DNA of 64,000 nucleotides from Ophiosphaerella korrae (Eukaryota > Ascomycota > Dothideomycetes > Pleosporales > Phaeosphaeriaceae), in the NCBI GenBank assembly GCA_028456385.1, contig JALNQF010000080.1, positions 1 to 64,000 of the forward strand, given 5' to 3'. How positions within the stretch are numbered: the stretch's first letter is position 1; the number at the start of each line of letters is the position of its first letter. The translations under genes were made by a program, and so were the position numbers. The notes under the pieces were generated by a model that saw nothing but the letters and a program-made list of their open reading frames with translations, did not search any database and was not told where the DNA came from. This document shows, in pieces, positions 1-11,081 of the stretch.

Positions 1-1640
1 ATAGGTAGCTCTTTAAATAAGTAGCTTAGAAAGAGATTAATATACTACTAGTAGCTAGTACCTAGGAAGAGATAGAGTACTTATAATTAAGTAATTAGCT
101 ATTACCTCTAAAGTAGGTTTTTATATATAAACTTAACTAAGATAGCTACTTTTTTAAGTATAAAGCTTAGATTATAGTATATAAAGACCTTTAAATAATT
201 AATTTAATACAATTAACTTATACTACTATATTAGTAGCGCGCTCGTTTTAAACTACAATAGCGATTATAGCTAAGTTTAACCTAGAAGTAGCTTAGTATA
301 ATATTATTAGAGCTTTCCTCTACGTATATAGAGATTATTAACTAGTAGTTATCTATAAGCTCTTAGATAGGTTTAAAGTAGCTAGTAAGTATATTAAGCT
401 TAATTAAGCGCTATATAGCCTTAAAGACTTACTACTCCTCTAGTATAAAGAGCTCTTAAAAATACTTAAATAAGCTAGTCTTATAGTCTTAAAAGAAAAG
501 CTATACTTATTCTATAATAAAGAGCGTAAAATACTTCTTTTCTTCTATATTAATAATATATTAGTAATATATTATATAATCTACTAATTAGAAGCTTACT
601 AAATTATTAAGAGAATTAAATAAGCCTATAATATAGAAGATAGAGGCCTAGTAAGCTAGTTCCTAGGTGTATAAGTAATATAGAGTTAGCTAGATAAGAC
701 TATTATACTTGTCTATAATAAGTATATTAATAAGATAGTAAAAAAGTTTAATCTTATAAGCTCTATAAGCTTTCTAGTAACTCTATTACTAATAAAAGAG
801 TTATAGCTAAGTAAAGGAGAGGCTATAAAGTATAAAATTAAAGACTACTAAGAGTAAGTAAAATCTATCTTGTATATAGTAATAATAGTATAACTAGACG
901 TTATATTTATAGCTACTAAGCTCTCTTAATATCTTATAAATCTAAGCTAAAAGTATCTTAAAGTAGTAAACTAAGTTATTATTTACTTATATAGAACTTA
1001 GTACCTATTAGTCTAGTATAGTAAGTAGTAAGGTAGTAAGTAGTAAGATAGTAAGTAGTAAGGTACTAAGCTACTTATATATAGAGACGCGTTATTTACT
1101 AATAATCTAGTAACGCGCTACTTATCTTATAGCTATATTATAATACTCTTTAGTAGAGTAGTAATATAGAAAGTAGTATAATAAGCTATAGTAACTACTT
1201 CTACTACTAAAGCTAAGCTACTTATACTTAAGTACGTAAGTAAAGAGGTAATAGTACTAAAAAGGCTCTTTTAAGAGCTTATATTAGACCTAAGAGCTAC
1301 TTAGATAATTTTCTATAATAATTAGTAAATAATTAGACTTATTATAAGTAAAAATAAGAGAGTAATAATACGCTTACGTTACGTAGATATATAGAATATA
1401 TAGCTAAGATAAGAGTATACTAAAGGCTTATTTTAAGTTTTTTATATACTAATAAGTAAGATACTAGTAGATAGCCTAACTAAGTACTTCCTAGAGTAGT
1501 AATTTAAGAGATTTAAAGCTTACCTTAACTTTAAGGATATATAAGCTAAGCTTAAGTTATAAGAATTATAAAAGTAGAGTATAGAGTATATAAAGAAGTC
1601 TTTAAATTAGAGCGCTAAAGTGTAGTACTAAAATATAGAG
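1..1640 (+). mobile_element. RIP-degraded Ty1/Copia retrotransposon, pol 3' part (reverse transcriptase and RNase H)
   Basis: AT-rich block with no open frame longer than a few dozen codons. Translating the plus strand and tolerating stops, Copia landmarks appear in order: a segment like RAL(Y/-)xLKDSPLLWYKELLK around 400-460, the FFYxxNILV equivalent of the YVDD catalytic box near 535-570, a SxxSY-type start of RNase H and STTKAK near 1090-1220, and the terminal RLRYVDI...SKxLVDSLTK block near 1370-1480. Almost every stop is TAA or TAG where the family has CAA, CAG or TGG, the CpA-to-TpA pattern of RIP. The element begins left of the window, so no 5' LTR, gag or integrase is visible and I could not delimit a 3' LTR. 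It cannot encode active protein. Confidence 0.85.
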
Positions 1641-2112
1641 CTAAAGCTTAGAGCTAAGCTTAAAATAAAGTATCTATTTAAAATATAAGATTAATAAACT
1701 TACTAAGAAGTACCTTTACGCGTAGATAATACGTAAAAGCCTCTTTAGCTTAAGCGTCTCTAGCTAGTAAAGTAGTAACTACTCTTATTATAATAGTAGC
1801 TTTAGCGAGCGTAGTAGTAGCGAGATCGTAAGTAGAGGTAGAAGTAGTAGTAGTAGTAGGCGTAGGTATAGGCGTAAGCTAAAGTAGAAGTAGAGGTAGG
1901 AGTAGTAGAAGAGTCTAAAGACCTAGAGTCTCTTCTATAACCTTACTAAGTAGTATATAGAAAGTCTTTTAGAGAGCCTTATAGGCCTAGGTAGTAACAA
2001 GGGTAATAGTAGCGCGGTAAGCGATCTTAGGGCTATAATACGAGTTAGTTAACTAATATTAGATAAAGAGCTAGAGTAGCTCTCAAAGTAGTAAATTAAA
2101 GAGCTAGAGTAA
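1641..2112 (+). other. RIP-affected tail next to the Copia element, glutamine-rich if TAG/TAA are read as CAG/CAA
   Basis: Same skewed composition as the transposon, with dense GTAGTAGTAG runs near 1820-1900. In one plus-strand frame nearly all stops are TAG/TAA; read back as CAG/CAA they would give a Gln/Arg-rich stretch followed by a segment near 2040-2110 that looks like a coiled coil. This may be more of the retroelement, a second element, or the ruined end of a host gene; I cannot tell. The skew stops abruptly near 2112, where composition becomes normal. Confidence 0.4.
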
Positions 2113-3853
2113 AATTTTTAAATCAACTTATATAGGAACGCAGCTGTAGCTACTAGTAGTATAGCGTATACAACGCTAAAGCTGCGCAGCTCACCTGGGG
2201 GGTGTGTCGCAAGTTAGAGCTCTGCTCCATACAATTCAGGTAAGCCCGCAGCAGTAAGCGAGCCGCACGAGCCGTTCGAGCTGCTCCACTGTATATAAGT
2301 AGCCCAGCTCAGATAGCTCTTCAATCAATGATCATCTCCCACTCATTCCTGAGCTCGCATCTCGCAACAGATTATTGAGTTAGAAGGTAGGAACGAGTAT
2401 AAAGAAGGGAGGAATCTAGGTAGAGATAGGCGTAAGAAACTGAATTGAGAATGTGGCGCAAAGGCTTATTCCCGGATGGGGTGGGCAGGAACTTTTGAAA
2501 GCCACCTCTGTATATTGGTACTTGATACTCTTCTATCCGGTACTATCACTGAAGAGATACGACCTACCCGAAATCAATTAATCATAAACTGCACATTTGT
2601 AATCGCCCTAAATGAGCAGGCTTGTCGGTTTTAGGGTAGTGAGGTATTTGTAATCGCTCAACGGCATCCAACCCGCAGTTGAATCGTCAATGTTACAGGA
2701 GCATAGAAGCCAAGATAGGTCTTCGGGCCGTAGCATGAAATATACATCCGCTCGGCCGCCGCCGACACTAAATCGCTCTCCTTCACAATTGCTTTCGACA
2801 AGAGTTTTAGTAGTTTTGCTCTAGACCTCGGTTTCTGTTGTCCAATTATCATCTGATAATCACATAACATCATTTATAGGGCGTTCTTGGACAATTAAAG
2901 TTAAGATATAGAGTCAAGATAGGCTACCCCTTGACTAGTAGAAGATGTAGGATAGCTTAGAAGGGTTTAATTCTAGTAGATAACGCTGATACTTGCCCCG
3001 AATCCGTTCCAGAGCTTCGTTTCATGACTGACAAGAATGGAATCCTTTTTGTTCAATAATTAGCGCTTCGCTAAAACTTCAATGGAGATGATATTTAGCT
3101 TCAAAGATCTTCGATGTAATGAGAACGTACCAGAGTCCTTCATGCACAATTGAACTGACATCTTGAACACTCTCAACCAGGCACGTACATGTAGATGCAA
3201 TTAGCGTGGAAAATGTTCTTGACGAACTTCAGCCCTTTACCACAAGGATGAAAAGATGAACTCAGGAAGAGGTCTTATTCCATCGCCATGTAACGTGTTA
3301 GTACAGGTTTTAGAGTCCCCTGTGCAGATGTTTCGGTTTAGCTAATTGCGAACAAACGACCGGATACCAAAGTTTCCGTTCCCGTTGGCTCATGGACCGA
3401 TACTTGTGCATTGGCGTCGAATGGCCATCGTAATTCTTCCCTAGCGCGACCTCTAAGTACGCATCGGCATCGGCAGCTAATCGGCAACATCAGTAACTAG
3501 CGGCGGCGACTCTCCCGTTGGGTTCTTATTCATTATTCTGATACAATTTTTTTTTTTTTTTTTTTTTTTGATTGTTAACCACTACCAATACGTTGAGTTA
3601 CTGTGTAAGTGGTTTTGCATCGGTCCTGGACGGAAATATAATAAGCGGACATAACGCATCGTAAATTAGAAACGGATGCCGGTAGGGGTAGCGGCAATTA
3701 TCGGTAGTGGTCAACTTTGGTATCTCTTCCGCTAGTTGCTTTAGCGTGCTTTAGCGTGCGTTCGGGCCGAGCCACAACTATCAATTGTGAGCGATGTCTC
3801 CACACTAACGCAACAGCATGCATCTCGCGTTAGAGGCTACACAGTGACCCGGT
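2113..3853. other. intergenic, no gene recognised
   Basis: Normal-composition DNA between the transposon remnant and the magnesium-chelatase-like gene. It holds an uninterrupted T tract of about 20 bases at about 3550-3569. Short open frames here (for example minus 2658-2873) have no recognisable motif. Confidence 0.5.
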
Positions 3854-5250
3854 ATGGAGGAAGTTGAAGGCCGGCTCCAGGCTAAAGTGCAGACTCTGAG
3901 TGACCTTGAACTAGCTCTGCTCATCTGTCTCGTTGCCGACCAGCATTGCATCGTCGAAGCAGGAGAGGTTCTGATCAACGCGGTCGAGGAAGAGCTATTG
4001 CTGGTGAAGACATCTGAGCGATTGAACAAGCCACACGATACTAAAGGTCATAGATTGCAAGAAACACGTTTGGTTTGACCTCTACTGTGCTCAATTGTAC
4101 CGAACACACTTCACTCGACGATTTTGGGAGTGGTATCCTAGTGCAACAAAATGACGACTACTTTAGTAACAGGGCTGAAAAGTCTCCAGGGGAGGTATGT
4201 TGCATTCATTCATAGCAAAATTATCTGTTAACGAAATGTAGCTTTCACCAATATCTGGGCCACCACGACTGGGAAACAGAAGAACATCCAAGTCACCTCG
4301 CCCATTCAGCCCTCTGGACAGTCGACGAATCGCCAACATCGTCATTGCCAAGAATTTGAATGTAGCAAGCTCGCAAGTTCAAGTTCAAGCTCTTGAGGTG
4401 AGATGTTGAGCACATGCGGTGGTCTTTTTCACTAAACATTGTTTCTCTAGCTCATTCGTGGGAAACGCAACTTCTCGAGGACTGCCGTGCACGCTGCCCC
4501 AAAACCGTTCCTTTTTATTGCATTGAACAACGTTGGGACAACTCGCATGGCAATGCATCTAGTATGCCCTCAGACCAGTCTGGGTTGATCTTTGCTTATA
4601 TTAATATAGAATGACCAATTTTTTATCTCACACAAACACAAAGAAGAGGATGGATTTGCTAATCTCGAAGACGCTGGGGATATGGACGCCTTGGCTGCGG
4701 GTGATGCATCAACCTCGTCCGTAATTCACACGCCTCCATCTACTCGTGGAAAGCATCAACCACAGGAAGTAATCCTGGGGCCAAAGGTGAGGATAGCGTC
4801 AAGCAAGGATTGAAGCATACTGACATTAGAAGGATCTTTCTCACTTTGCATCACAAGTAGCGCATATCAAAGTTAGTACTGAGGTTCGAGCTTACCTCCA
4901 CAACATTGTTGTGTTTATGAGGCTGCATCGCGCCGTCGCAGGAGGTATATCAGCCCTAGCAACGCGCCATTTCAATATATTGTCACAGTAAGTACGAATT
5001 TGTACCAGTTGACGCATCTGACCATGGTAGTGCGCTGGCTCCTCTCCATGGTCTCGATTACATCACGCCATCGCTTGTCGCTTTAGCAGCACGCAAAATC
5101 TACCCACATCGCATTATCATTACTACGCCAGAGAATGAGCGAAGCATGCAATGGGGAAGCTCGCTAGATGCCGTCAAGGCGGTACTCGAAGGGGTTACGG
5201 TGGAGGATGTCATTGAGGAAGTGCTGCAGTCGGTGGAGGCGCCGTTGTGA
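3854..5250 (+). CDS. magnesium-chelatase-like fungal protein, 7 exons, about 370 aa
   Basis: I join 3854-4003, 4054-4194, 4242-4397, 4451-4561, 4610-4786, 4830-4987 and 5031-5250; all phases agree and give 370 residues. Conserved stretches of the fungal protein usually labelled magnesium chelatase are visible: LSDLELALLICLVADQHCI at the start, TSLDDFGSGILV, RRIANIVIAKNLN, LIRGKRNFSRTAVHAAPKPF, and the C-terminal LAPLHGLDYITPSLVALAARKIYPHRI-type block. Fungi do not make chlorophyll, so the name reflects homology to the ChlI/AAA group, not that reaction; the real role is unknown to me. No Walker A is obvious in what I assembled. The first intron contains TACTAAAG as branch site. Tandem and same-strand with the NAD kinase, 260 bp downstream. 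Confidence is high for the gene, moderate for the name. Confidence 0.82.
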
Positions 5251-5510
5251 TTCGCGTACTTACCTACCTATTTGCCCGCTCAATGATCAGCCAAGCAAGT
5301 GCCAATATTACTACATATCTGTGTCTATTGACCGAAATCATGTCTAAGCAGATCAGTCAGAAAACTAGCCGCTGACATCATCGGCTGTCTATCTCTGATT
5401 GGCGACGCGGGGCTGCTGCCCCTCGTAACGTGCGTTGAGGCAAGGCAAGACCACACATCAAAATCAAGTACAAAATGGGGGCTATGCTTTGAAATAGACA
5501 AATTACTCCT

Positions 5511-7217
5511 ATGGCCTCCCCAGCTGCCAATACAATGGCTTCCCATTATTTCGATCGCCTGGCCCCGAGCCTTGAGAATATCGCAGAGGTATTTCCTAGT
5601 CACAACGTCATCGCGACGCGTCTTCGCTAACATGCTCTCTGCGAGCCTGGGGACGCTGATGCCAGAAGTATTGAGAGTATGAACAGCCATGACGACGCCC
5701 TTGAGGTAATTTCCGGATGCATTCAATAGTCCTATACATGCTTCCTGACATTTTTCTACTAGGTTGTCTTTGAGGGCGACATGGGTCATCGTCGCAAAGC
5801 ATCCCTCGCTCCTCCTGTGGGCACCAAACTCAGCCGTCCCGAGAACAACCGGCGCAATACGTCTTGTATCGTGCATGCACTACTTAAGAAACACGATGGG
5901 GTCAAGATGGAGGATCACAATGCCTCATACGAGGGCCTTGCACAGGAGAAGCGCGTGGACAAAGACCCGCATTCGCACGCCGAACAGACACAGCACTCGC
6001 GGTTGCTGACCAAGAAGCAAATATCGGACGTGGCCTTTGGGATTCGGGAGTTGTCCAAAAAGCTGGCGCAGATCCGACTGAAGCTGCATGTTAAGAATAT
6101 CTTCATTTTGGGAAAGGCTCATGATGAGACTCTGATCAGGCATTCCAGAGAAACTGCCGACTGGCTGTTAACAACGGATGCAAGCTACAGGGTGTACGTT
6201 CAATGTAGAGGCTGGCCATAGAAATTTTACTGAAAACCTGTAGTTACGTTGAGCAAACGTTAGAAGATAACAAAATATTCGATGCTGTTGGCCTGTTCGA
6301 GCACAACCCGTCGTATCAAGGCCGACTGCGATACTGGACTAACGAACTATGCGCACAGAGGCCACAAACCTTCGACATTGTCCTTGCTGTAAGCCATGCT
6401 TCATCCTTGGAAACTGCATTGGCTGATCACCACATAGCTTGGCGGCGATGGTACTGTCTTGTACGCATCCTGGCTGTTCCAGCGCGTCGTCCCACCCGTT
6501 CTCGCCTTCTCCCTCGGATCTCTCGGCTTTCTCACAAAATTTGATTTTGACCACTATCCTCAAACGCTCTCATGCGCCTTCGAAGAAGGTATTACCGTAA
6601 ACCTCCGCCTCCGTTTTGAAGCCACCGTCATGCGCTCTCAAGAGCGAGACACTAAAGGCCGTGACTTGGTCGAAGAACTGATTGGCGAAGAGGCCGAGGA
6701 TCACCACACACATAACCCTGGTGGCACGTACAATATACTCAATGAGGTAGTGGTCGATCGGGGACCTAATCCCACAATGTCAAGCATAGAGCTTTTCGGC
6801 GACGATGAGCACTTCACGACAGTCCAAGCCGATGGCATTTGTGTCTCCACACCGACCGGCAGCACAGCATACAATCTGGCTGCCGGTGGTTCGCTTTGCC
6901 ATCCAGATAACCCCGTCATCCTTGTCACAGCCATCTGCGCGCACACGCTCTCCTTCCGACCAATCATCCTTCCAGACACAATCGTCCTTCGTGCCGGTGT
7001 ACCTTATGATGCAAGGACAAGTTCTTGGGCAAGCTTTGACGGGCGGGAAAGAGTCGAATTAAAACCCGGTGATTATGTGACGATCAGTGCATCGAGGTTT
7101 CCGTTTCCCAGTGTGTTACCATTGACGAAACGGAGGACAGACTGGATCGATAGCATTTCGCGGACGTTGCAGTGGAATTCGAGACAGAAGCAGAAGGCAT
7201 TTAAAGAGTGGAGTTGA
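5511..7217 (+). CDS. NAD(+)/NADH kinase, 5 exons, about 497 aa
   Basis: ATP-dependent phosphorylation of NAD(H) to NADP(H). Exons 5511-5588, 5646-5705, 5763-6193, 6244-6388 and 6438-7217 join in phase. The signature GGDGT (residues about 240-244) is split only by the last intron, which ends just before LGGDGTVLYASW; it is followed by the FSLGSLGFLTKFDF block, NEVVVDRGP, DGICVSTPTGSTAYNLAAGGS and the SFRPIILPDT block, all typical of the Utr1/Pos5 family. The N-terminal ~190 residues are divergent and basic, as in fungal cytosolic Utr1-type enzymes; no clear mitochondrial presequence. The start at 5511 is chosen because two short upstream exons join cleanly; a later ATG at 5781 is possible. Neighbour of the magnesium-chelatase-like gene on the same strand. 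Confidence 0.93.
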
Positions 7218-7516
7218 CTATAAGCAAAGCAAAATCAACTTTTATATGGACAAAGCGATCATCATCTGAGCTATTTTAATATCTCAGCACATGAAATTGA
7301 CCTTGAGATATCTTTGAAGGGCTTAAGGCACAGAAGTGTTCCAGGTGTGCTAAAAGTGTTATTCTAGTCTCGAGTACTCTTCACAGTATTTTAAGAGCAT
7401 GCAAAGATATTGATAGTTTCCGAAACACTCGGTCTCATCTTGGTTCACAGTGATCGCCAACCTAGAGTTTTAGATGGATCATAATCGTCCAACCGCATAC
7501 CCCTACCGCAATTAAC

Positions 7517-8362
7517 TTACGGCTGGTTTTTTCTTCTCGCCGAAAGGGTGTAAAAGATACTCCCATCGTAAATTACACGAATATCCTCCTTCACCACCCT
7601 CCCATCTTTAGGCCAAAGTAGCAAATATGTGGCCATTCGTATGGTCACCAGTCTCATCACTCAGCTGTATACATGGCCATCATAGCACTTACACTCGAAA
7701 AATGCTCCACCTCATCCAATTAGAACTGCGATACACCTCTACCCTTTAAGCACATTGCCAATATCCCACAACGCCAGGTAATCTCTTCCGGCTGAGTATT
7801 TCGCAAAATTGTCTTCAGATTTCTGAGGCACAAAGCCACCCTCTGTATCGTATGTTCCTGTATCACTCCCGTGCTTATCCTTGTGGATGTTTGTTAGAAA
7901 AATATGGAAGAAAAGATCGGGTAGCCACCCTGGGCATATTGGGTATGAGAAATTTATATGGATAACTAGCACAGCGACGAAGAATAGGATGATGCCGAAG
8001 CCAAGGGCGTGGAAGCCGATGAATGTGTCTTGGGGCCAGAGTATGTCTGTTGTTTATATAGTTAGGGTGAGGGAGAGAAAATGAGTGTAGGCGTAGATAC
8101 TATCGTGATCGCCGTCGGAAAAATCGCAGTGTTGTTGTAGAACAGTTTGGTGCGAGTGCTTCTTGTCCTAACCATTTGCCGTTGTACCTTGGGGTATTTC
8201 ATTGGATGGCGCAAGATTCGCATGTGCATCGCCGGGGCAAAACAGTAGAGAATCGGATTTATTTACAAAGAGCTTGCGTTTCTCGGTGATTGGTGCGCTG
8301 TGAATCGAGCGGGTAGGCTCCTGGGGAATGGGGTTGCTATTTATTAGGCTTTTGGTCGCCAT
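7517..8362 (-). pseudogene. caleosin (lipid-droplet peroxygenase) pseudogene
   Basis: Caleosins are Ca2+- and haem-binding lipid-droplet proteins with one EF hand and a proline-rich membrane hairpin. From 8362 the minus strand reads a normal N-terminus (PITEKRKLFVNKSDS, NLAPSNEIPQG), an EF-hand-like DGDHDNILWPQDTFIGFHALGF across a short intron, the membrane segment ending INFSYPICPGWLPDLFF, KHGSDTGTYDTEGGFVPQ, and near the end TYLLLWPKDGRVVKEDI and YDGSIFYTLSARR. The frame is interrupted by TAG at 8168-8170, TAG at 7739-7741 and a TGA about 30 bp later, where family members have Gln or Trp. All three fit C-to-T or G-to-A changes. Without them the product would be of normal caleosin length, so decay looks recent. 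Confidence 0.83.
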
Positions 8363-9317
8363 TTATTTGATAATCAGGTTTGAAGATGTCTTCTCATTAC
8401 TGTAAAAGAGCTGTTTACAACAAATTGATGACGCCTTTCAATGCTCAAAGCGAGTTTTATTATTATTTCCATATGATGTGAGGTATATGACCGCTCAGAA
8501 TGACGTCACTCTATCAACAAAAAATTGTAGGGGTTCAAGTATGATGGTGGAAAAACTATGTTAAACGCTATACGGGTATCATGTTGCTTCAGGAGGCAAA
8601 CGTTCTCTTCATCTGTATTAGTGGTTGCTACCAACTCATCTTTGAGTGGGACTGCTCATGTTTGAGGCTGTATCGAAAAGTTAAGTGTTCATAAAATATT
8701 TGACACAAACAACCACAACTGCTTAGGGAATAGCTGGAAGGCTCTGTTCAGTCCAAACAGGTAACCTCCAGATACTACATTTGATGACTCTTCGGTTGTT
8801 CTCTCCTAATCAAAAAGCGTCTCACTCGATCATTCCAATGGTTTTGGTAAGAGTGACCATATCACCAGCTAGTACACTGGCTAAAATAGTTTTTTTCAGC
8901 TTCTGATTGTTAATCTTGTCAAATTTCAATAGCAATGGTGTCTTAACTGGCAAATCGGCGATCATGAATAGTGAAGGGTAAGTCGCGCTCGACAAGGCTG
9001 CCTAATTGTATGAGAAGGAAACAGAACAGAATTGTGGTCCTGGTTTCATTGAAGGGTAATTAGTATACTATATTTCGTCCATGCCTTAATTCAAACATCA
9101 TCACGCATCTTGACGTAGCTTTTTACCATGCTGTATTTAAAGTGCGAAACAGCTCGGCTCTTGATGATGTGTAATGGCTGCTGGTATCGTGTTTCCTAGG
9201 GGCATTACTGCCAAGTGCTTCATGAGCTTGTTGTATAGGCAACCGCCCATGTATCTTTCAGATAAAAGACACTTTTGCGTCTCGAAACAGTTCCGGAGTT
9301 AAAAAAGTTAGAGCTTA
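8363..9317. other. intergenic, nothing recognised
   Basis: AT-moderate DNA between the caleosin pseudogene (divergent side) and the 3' end of the Cys-rich membrane protein gene. No coding pattern, RNA gene or repeat seen. Confidence 0.5.
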
Positions 9318-10228
9318 TCAGTGTGTAACTTTCCCTCTAGCCTCCAACTCCTGTGGTGCATGATTTGTCGCGAGTTCCACATATTCCCTTCCACTTAGTT
9401 GCACAGGGCCATGATCTGCAGATCCTTCATATGCGTAGGAGATTTGGCCGTGATCTGGCTCCTGTCCTCCTGCATATGGCGCGTTGGCGTCGACGGGCTT
9501 GTGCTTTGCTTCTTTAGATTTCTTCGACTTGAACAGTAGTATTGCAACCGCAAGCGCTAGGATAACTATAACAGCTACGCCGACTCCGATGCCAGCCTTC
9601 ACACCTGTACTAAAACCCCCGGATGCAGCTTTTACGGGAGAGGAAGATGGCGGGGTTGGTGTTGTGGATAGTGCAGTCGATGTGGCTGAAGCTAAGGACG
9701 AGGATATTGCTGAAGAAGTAACTATCGTTGATGTCGGGCCTACAGTTGCTGCAAGCTGAAAGATATCAATGGCGTTTCCACAACACGATTTGTCGCCGCA
9801 GCACCACTTGTTTCCTCCGCAATTTCTCACAGGCGCATTCTGAGAAGCATACTGTATGAACCCGTCAGCTTCATTCCTGACTAATGACTGCTGTAACCTA
9901 CCTGTGTTCCATTACACACATTCGCAAGACAATATGGGCTTTGCCATGTTGGATCTGTGCAACCTTGCCTCCACCACAACTGCTGGCCCTCATTATTCCC
10001 AGTGAACCCTTCGAAATTTTGGCATAAACCATTCTCCTTGCACACATCGTCTGCAACACCTTTGTCTCCTGCGCCGCTATGGTTTGTACCGCAGCACGCG
10101 GAATCTGTTGCGTTACTGCATGGTTGATAGGCTGAGCTTTTGATGGTGGAACCGTCGCGATTATAACAGTAGCCGGTAACGCTGGTAAGCTGTAAGCCGG
10201 CAAAGAAGAGCAGAAGAGCGAGAACCAT
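9318..10228 (-). CDS. secreted-face Cys-rich single-pass membrane protein (Mid2/sensor-like architecture), about 286 aa
   Basis: Two exons, 9902-10228 and 9318-9851, joined in phase across a 50-bp intron. Order of parts: signal peptide (MVLALLLFFAGLQLTSVTG), a Cys-rich ectodomain with about a dozen cysteines including KWCCGDKSCCGN, a Ser/Thr/Pro linker (about 140-175), a transmembrane helix in GVKAGIGVGVAVIVILALAV, a basic stop-transfer KSKKSKEAKHK, and a ~75-residue cytoplasmic tail. This layout is common in fungal wall-sensor or Mid2-like proteins and in many uncharacterised Pezizomycotina surface proteins; I cannot assign a ligand. No catalytic motif seen. Its divergent upstream region (10229 on) contains no obvious second gene start. 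Confidence 0.85.
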
Positions 10229-11081
10229 GATCTATGGAAAAAAAAAGAGGATCGGGTTGCAACAGGAGGAGATATGAGTTGCGCTAATATGCATGTAAGC
10301 GCTGGTTACAGAATTACGCCTCATTTGAAGCAGAATGTAGACGCCTGCATTGGAATTGGGTTTAGCGTGAAGTATAAAAAAAGGGTAATTACGATCTCAG
10401 CAATCAGCATTGTTATTACGTTTGGATGCCTCAAAGTTTATGACCCAGGGGTGTGCTAACGCAACCAACGAACGTGTCACGCGTGTCTACTGGTATTTTG
10501 TGCGAACCTCGTTCCATCACATGTCGCGCCTCTCCTCGCTTCCTTAACTCCTGTAGTACAATCGAACAAGCACAGGTGCGGCTCTGAACAATCTAATTCA
10601 GTGTCTACCGGCACAGCAGAGTAGGTAGCTACGTAGCATCGGGGTTGCGCGCAGTGCTCCAAGTTACAACCTACGCTAACCTTATTAATACATGAGAACT
10701 ACTTCGTTTGCCAGTAAAGTGATCGCTTTGCAAAGACCACCAAGCACAGTTGCGACCTAGCCTTGGTATCATCCAAATTGCTTGGTACTGCTTAGTACTG
10801 CTTATTTTCTAGGGCGACCCATTGATCTCGCAGCCCAAAGCACAAAGAACACATCAGGACCAGGACCCATTGCGCGAAGTGCTCCAAGGTCAATTTAGAA
10901 GAGCAGGCACATATCGAATTTGCCCCATAAGACTTATAATACAGCTAATGTGTTGAAAAAGAAAACCCTTACTGTATGTAACTCCGGAAAAGAGCAACGC
11001 GAAGAAAATCCCATTTGGCCCACAGATTAAAAGGGACGAAACAACGGAAACAAAATCACTTCCTTGCCCTCTTAATAATTA
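10229..11081. other. intergenic, nothing recognised
   Basis: Spacer between the start of the Cys-rich membrane protein gene and the end of the caspase-like gene. Short open frames on both strands have no family resemblance. Confidence 0.5.

Noticed and set aside
1010..1070. GTAAGTAGTAAGGTAGTAAG units, considered as a CRISPR-like or satellite array
   Set aside because: Short direct repeats produced by RIP in the retroelement; eukaryotic sequence, no spacers.
5325..5876. 183-codon open frame on the minus strand
   Set aside because: It lies opposite NAD kinase exons 1-3, which join in phase on the plus strand and extend conserved coding sequence; the antisense frame has no family motif.
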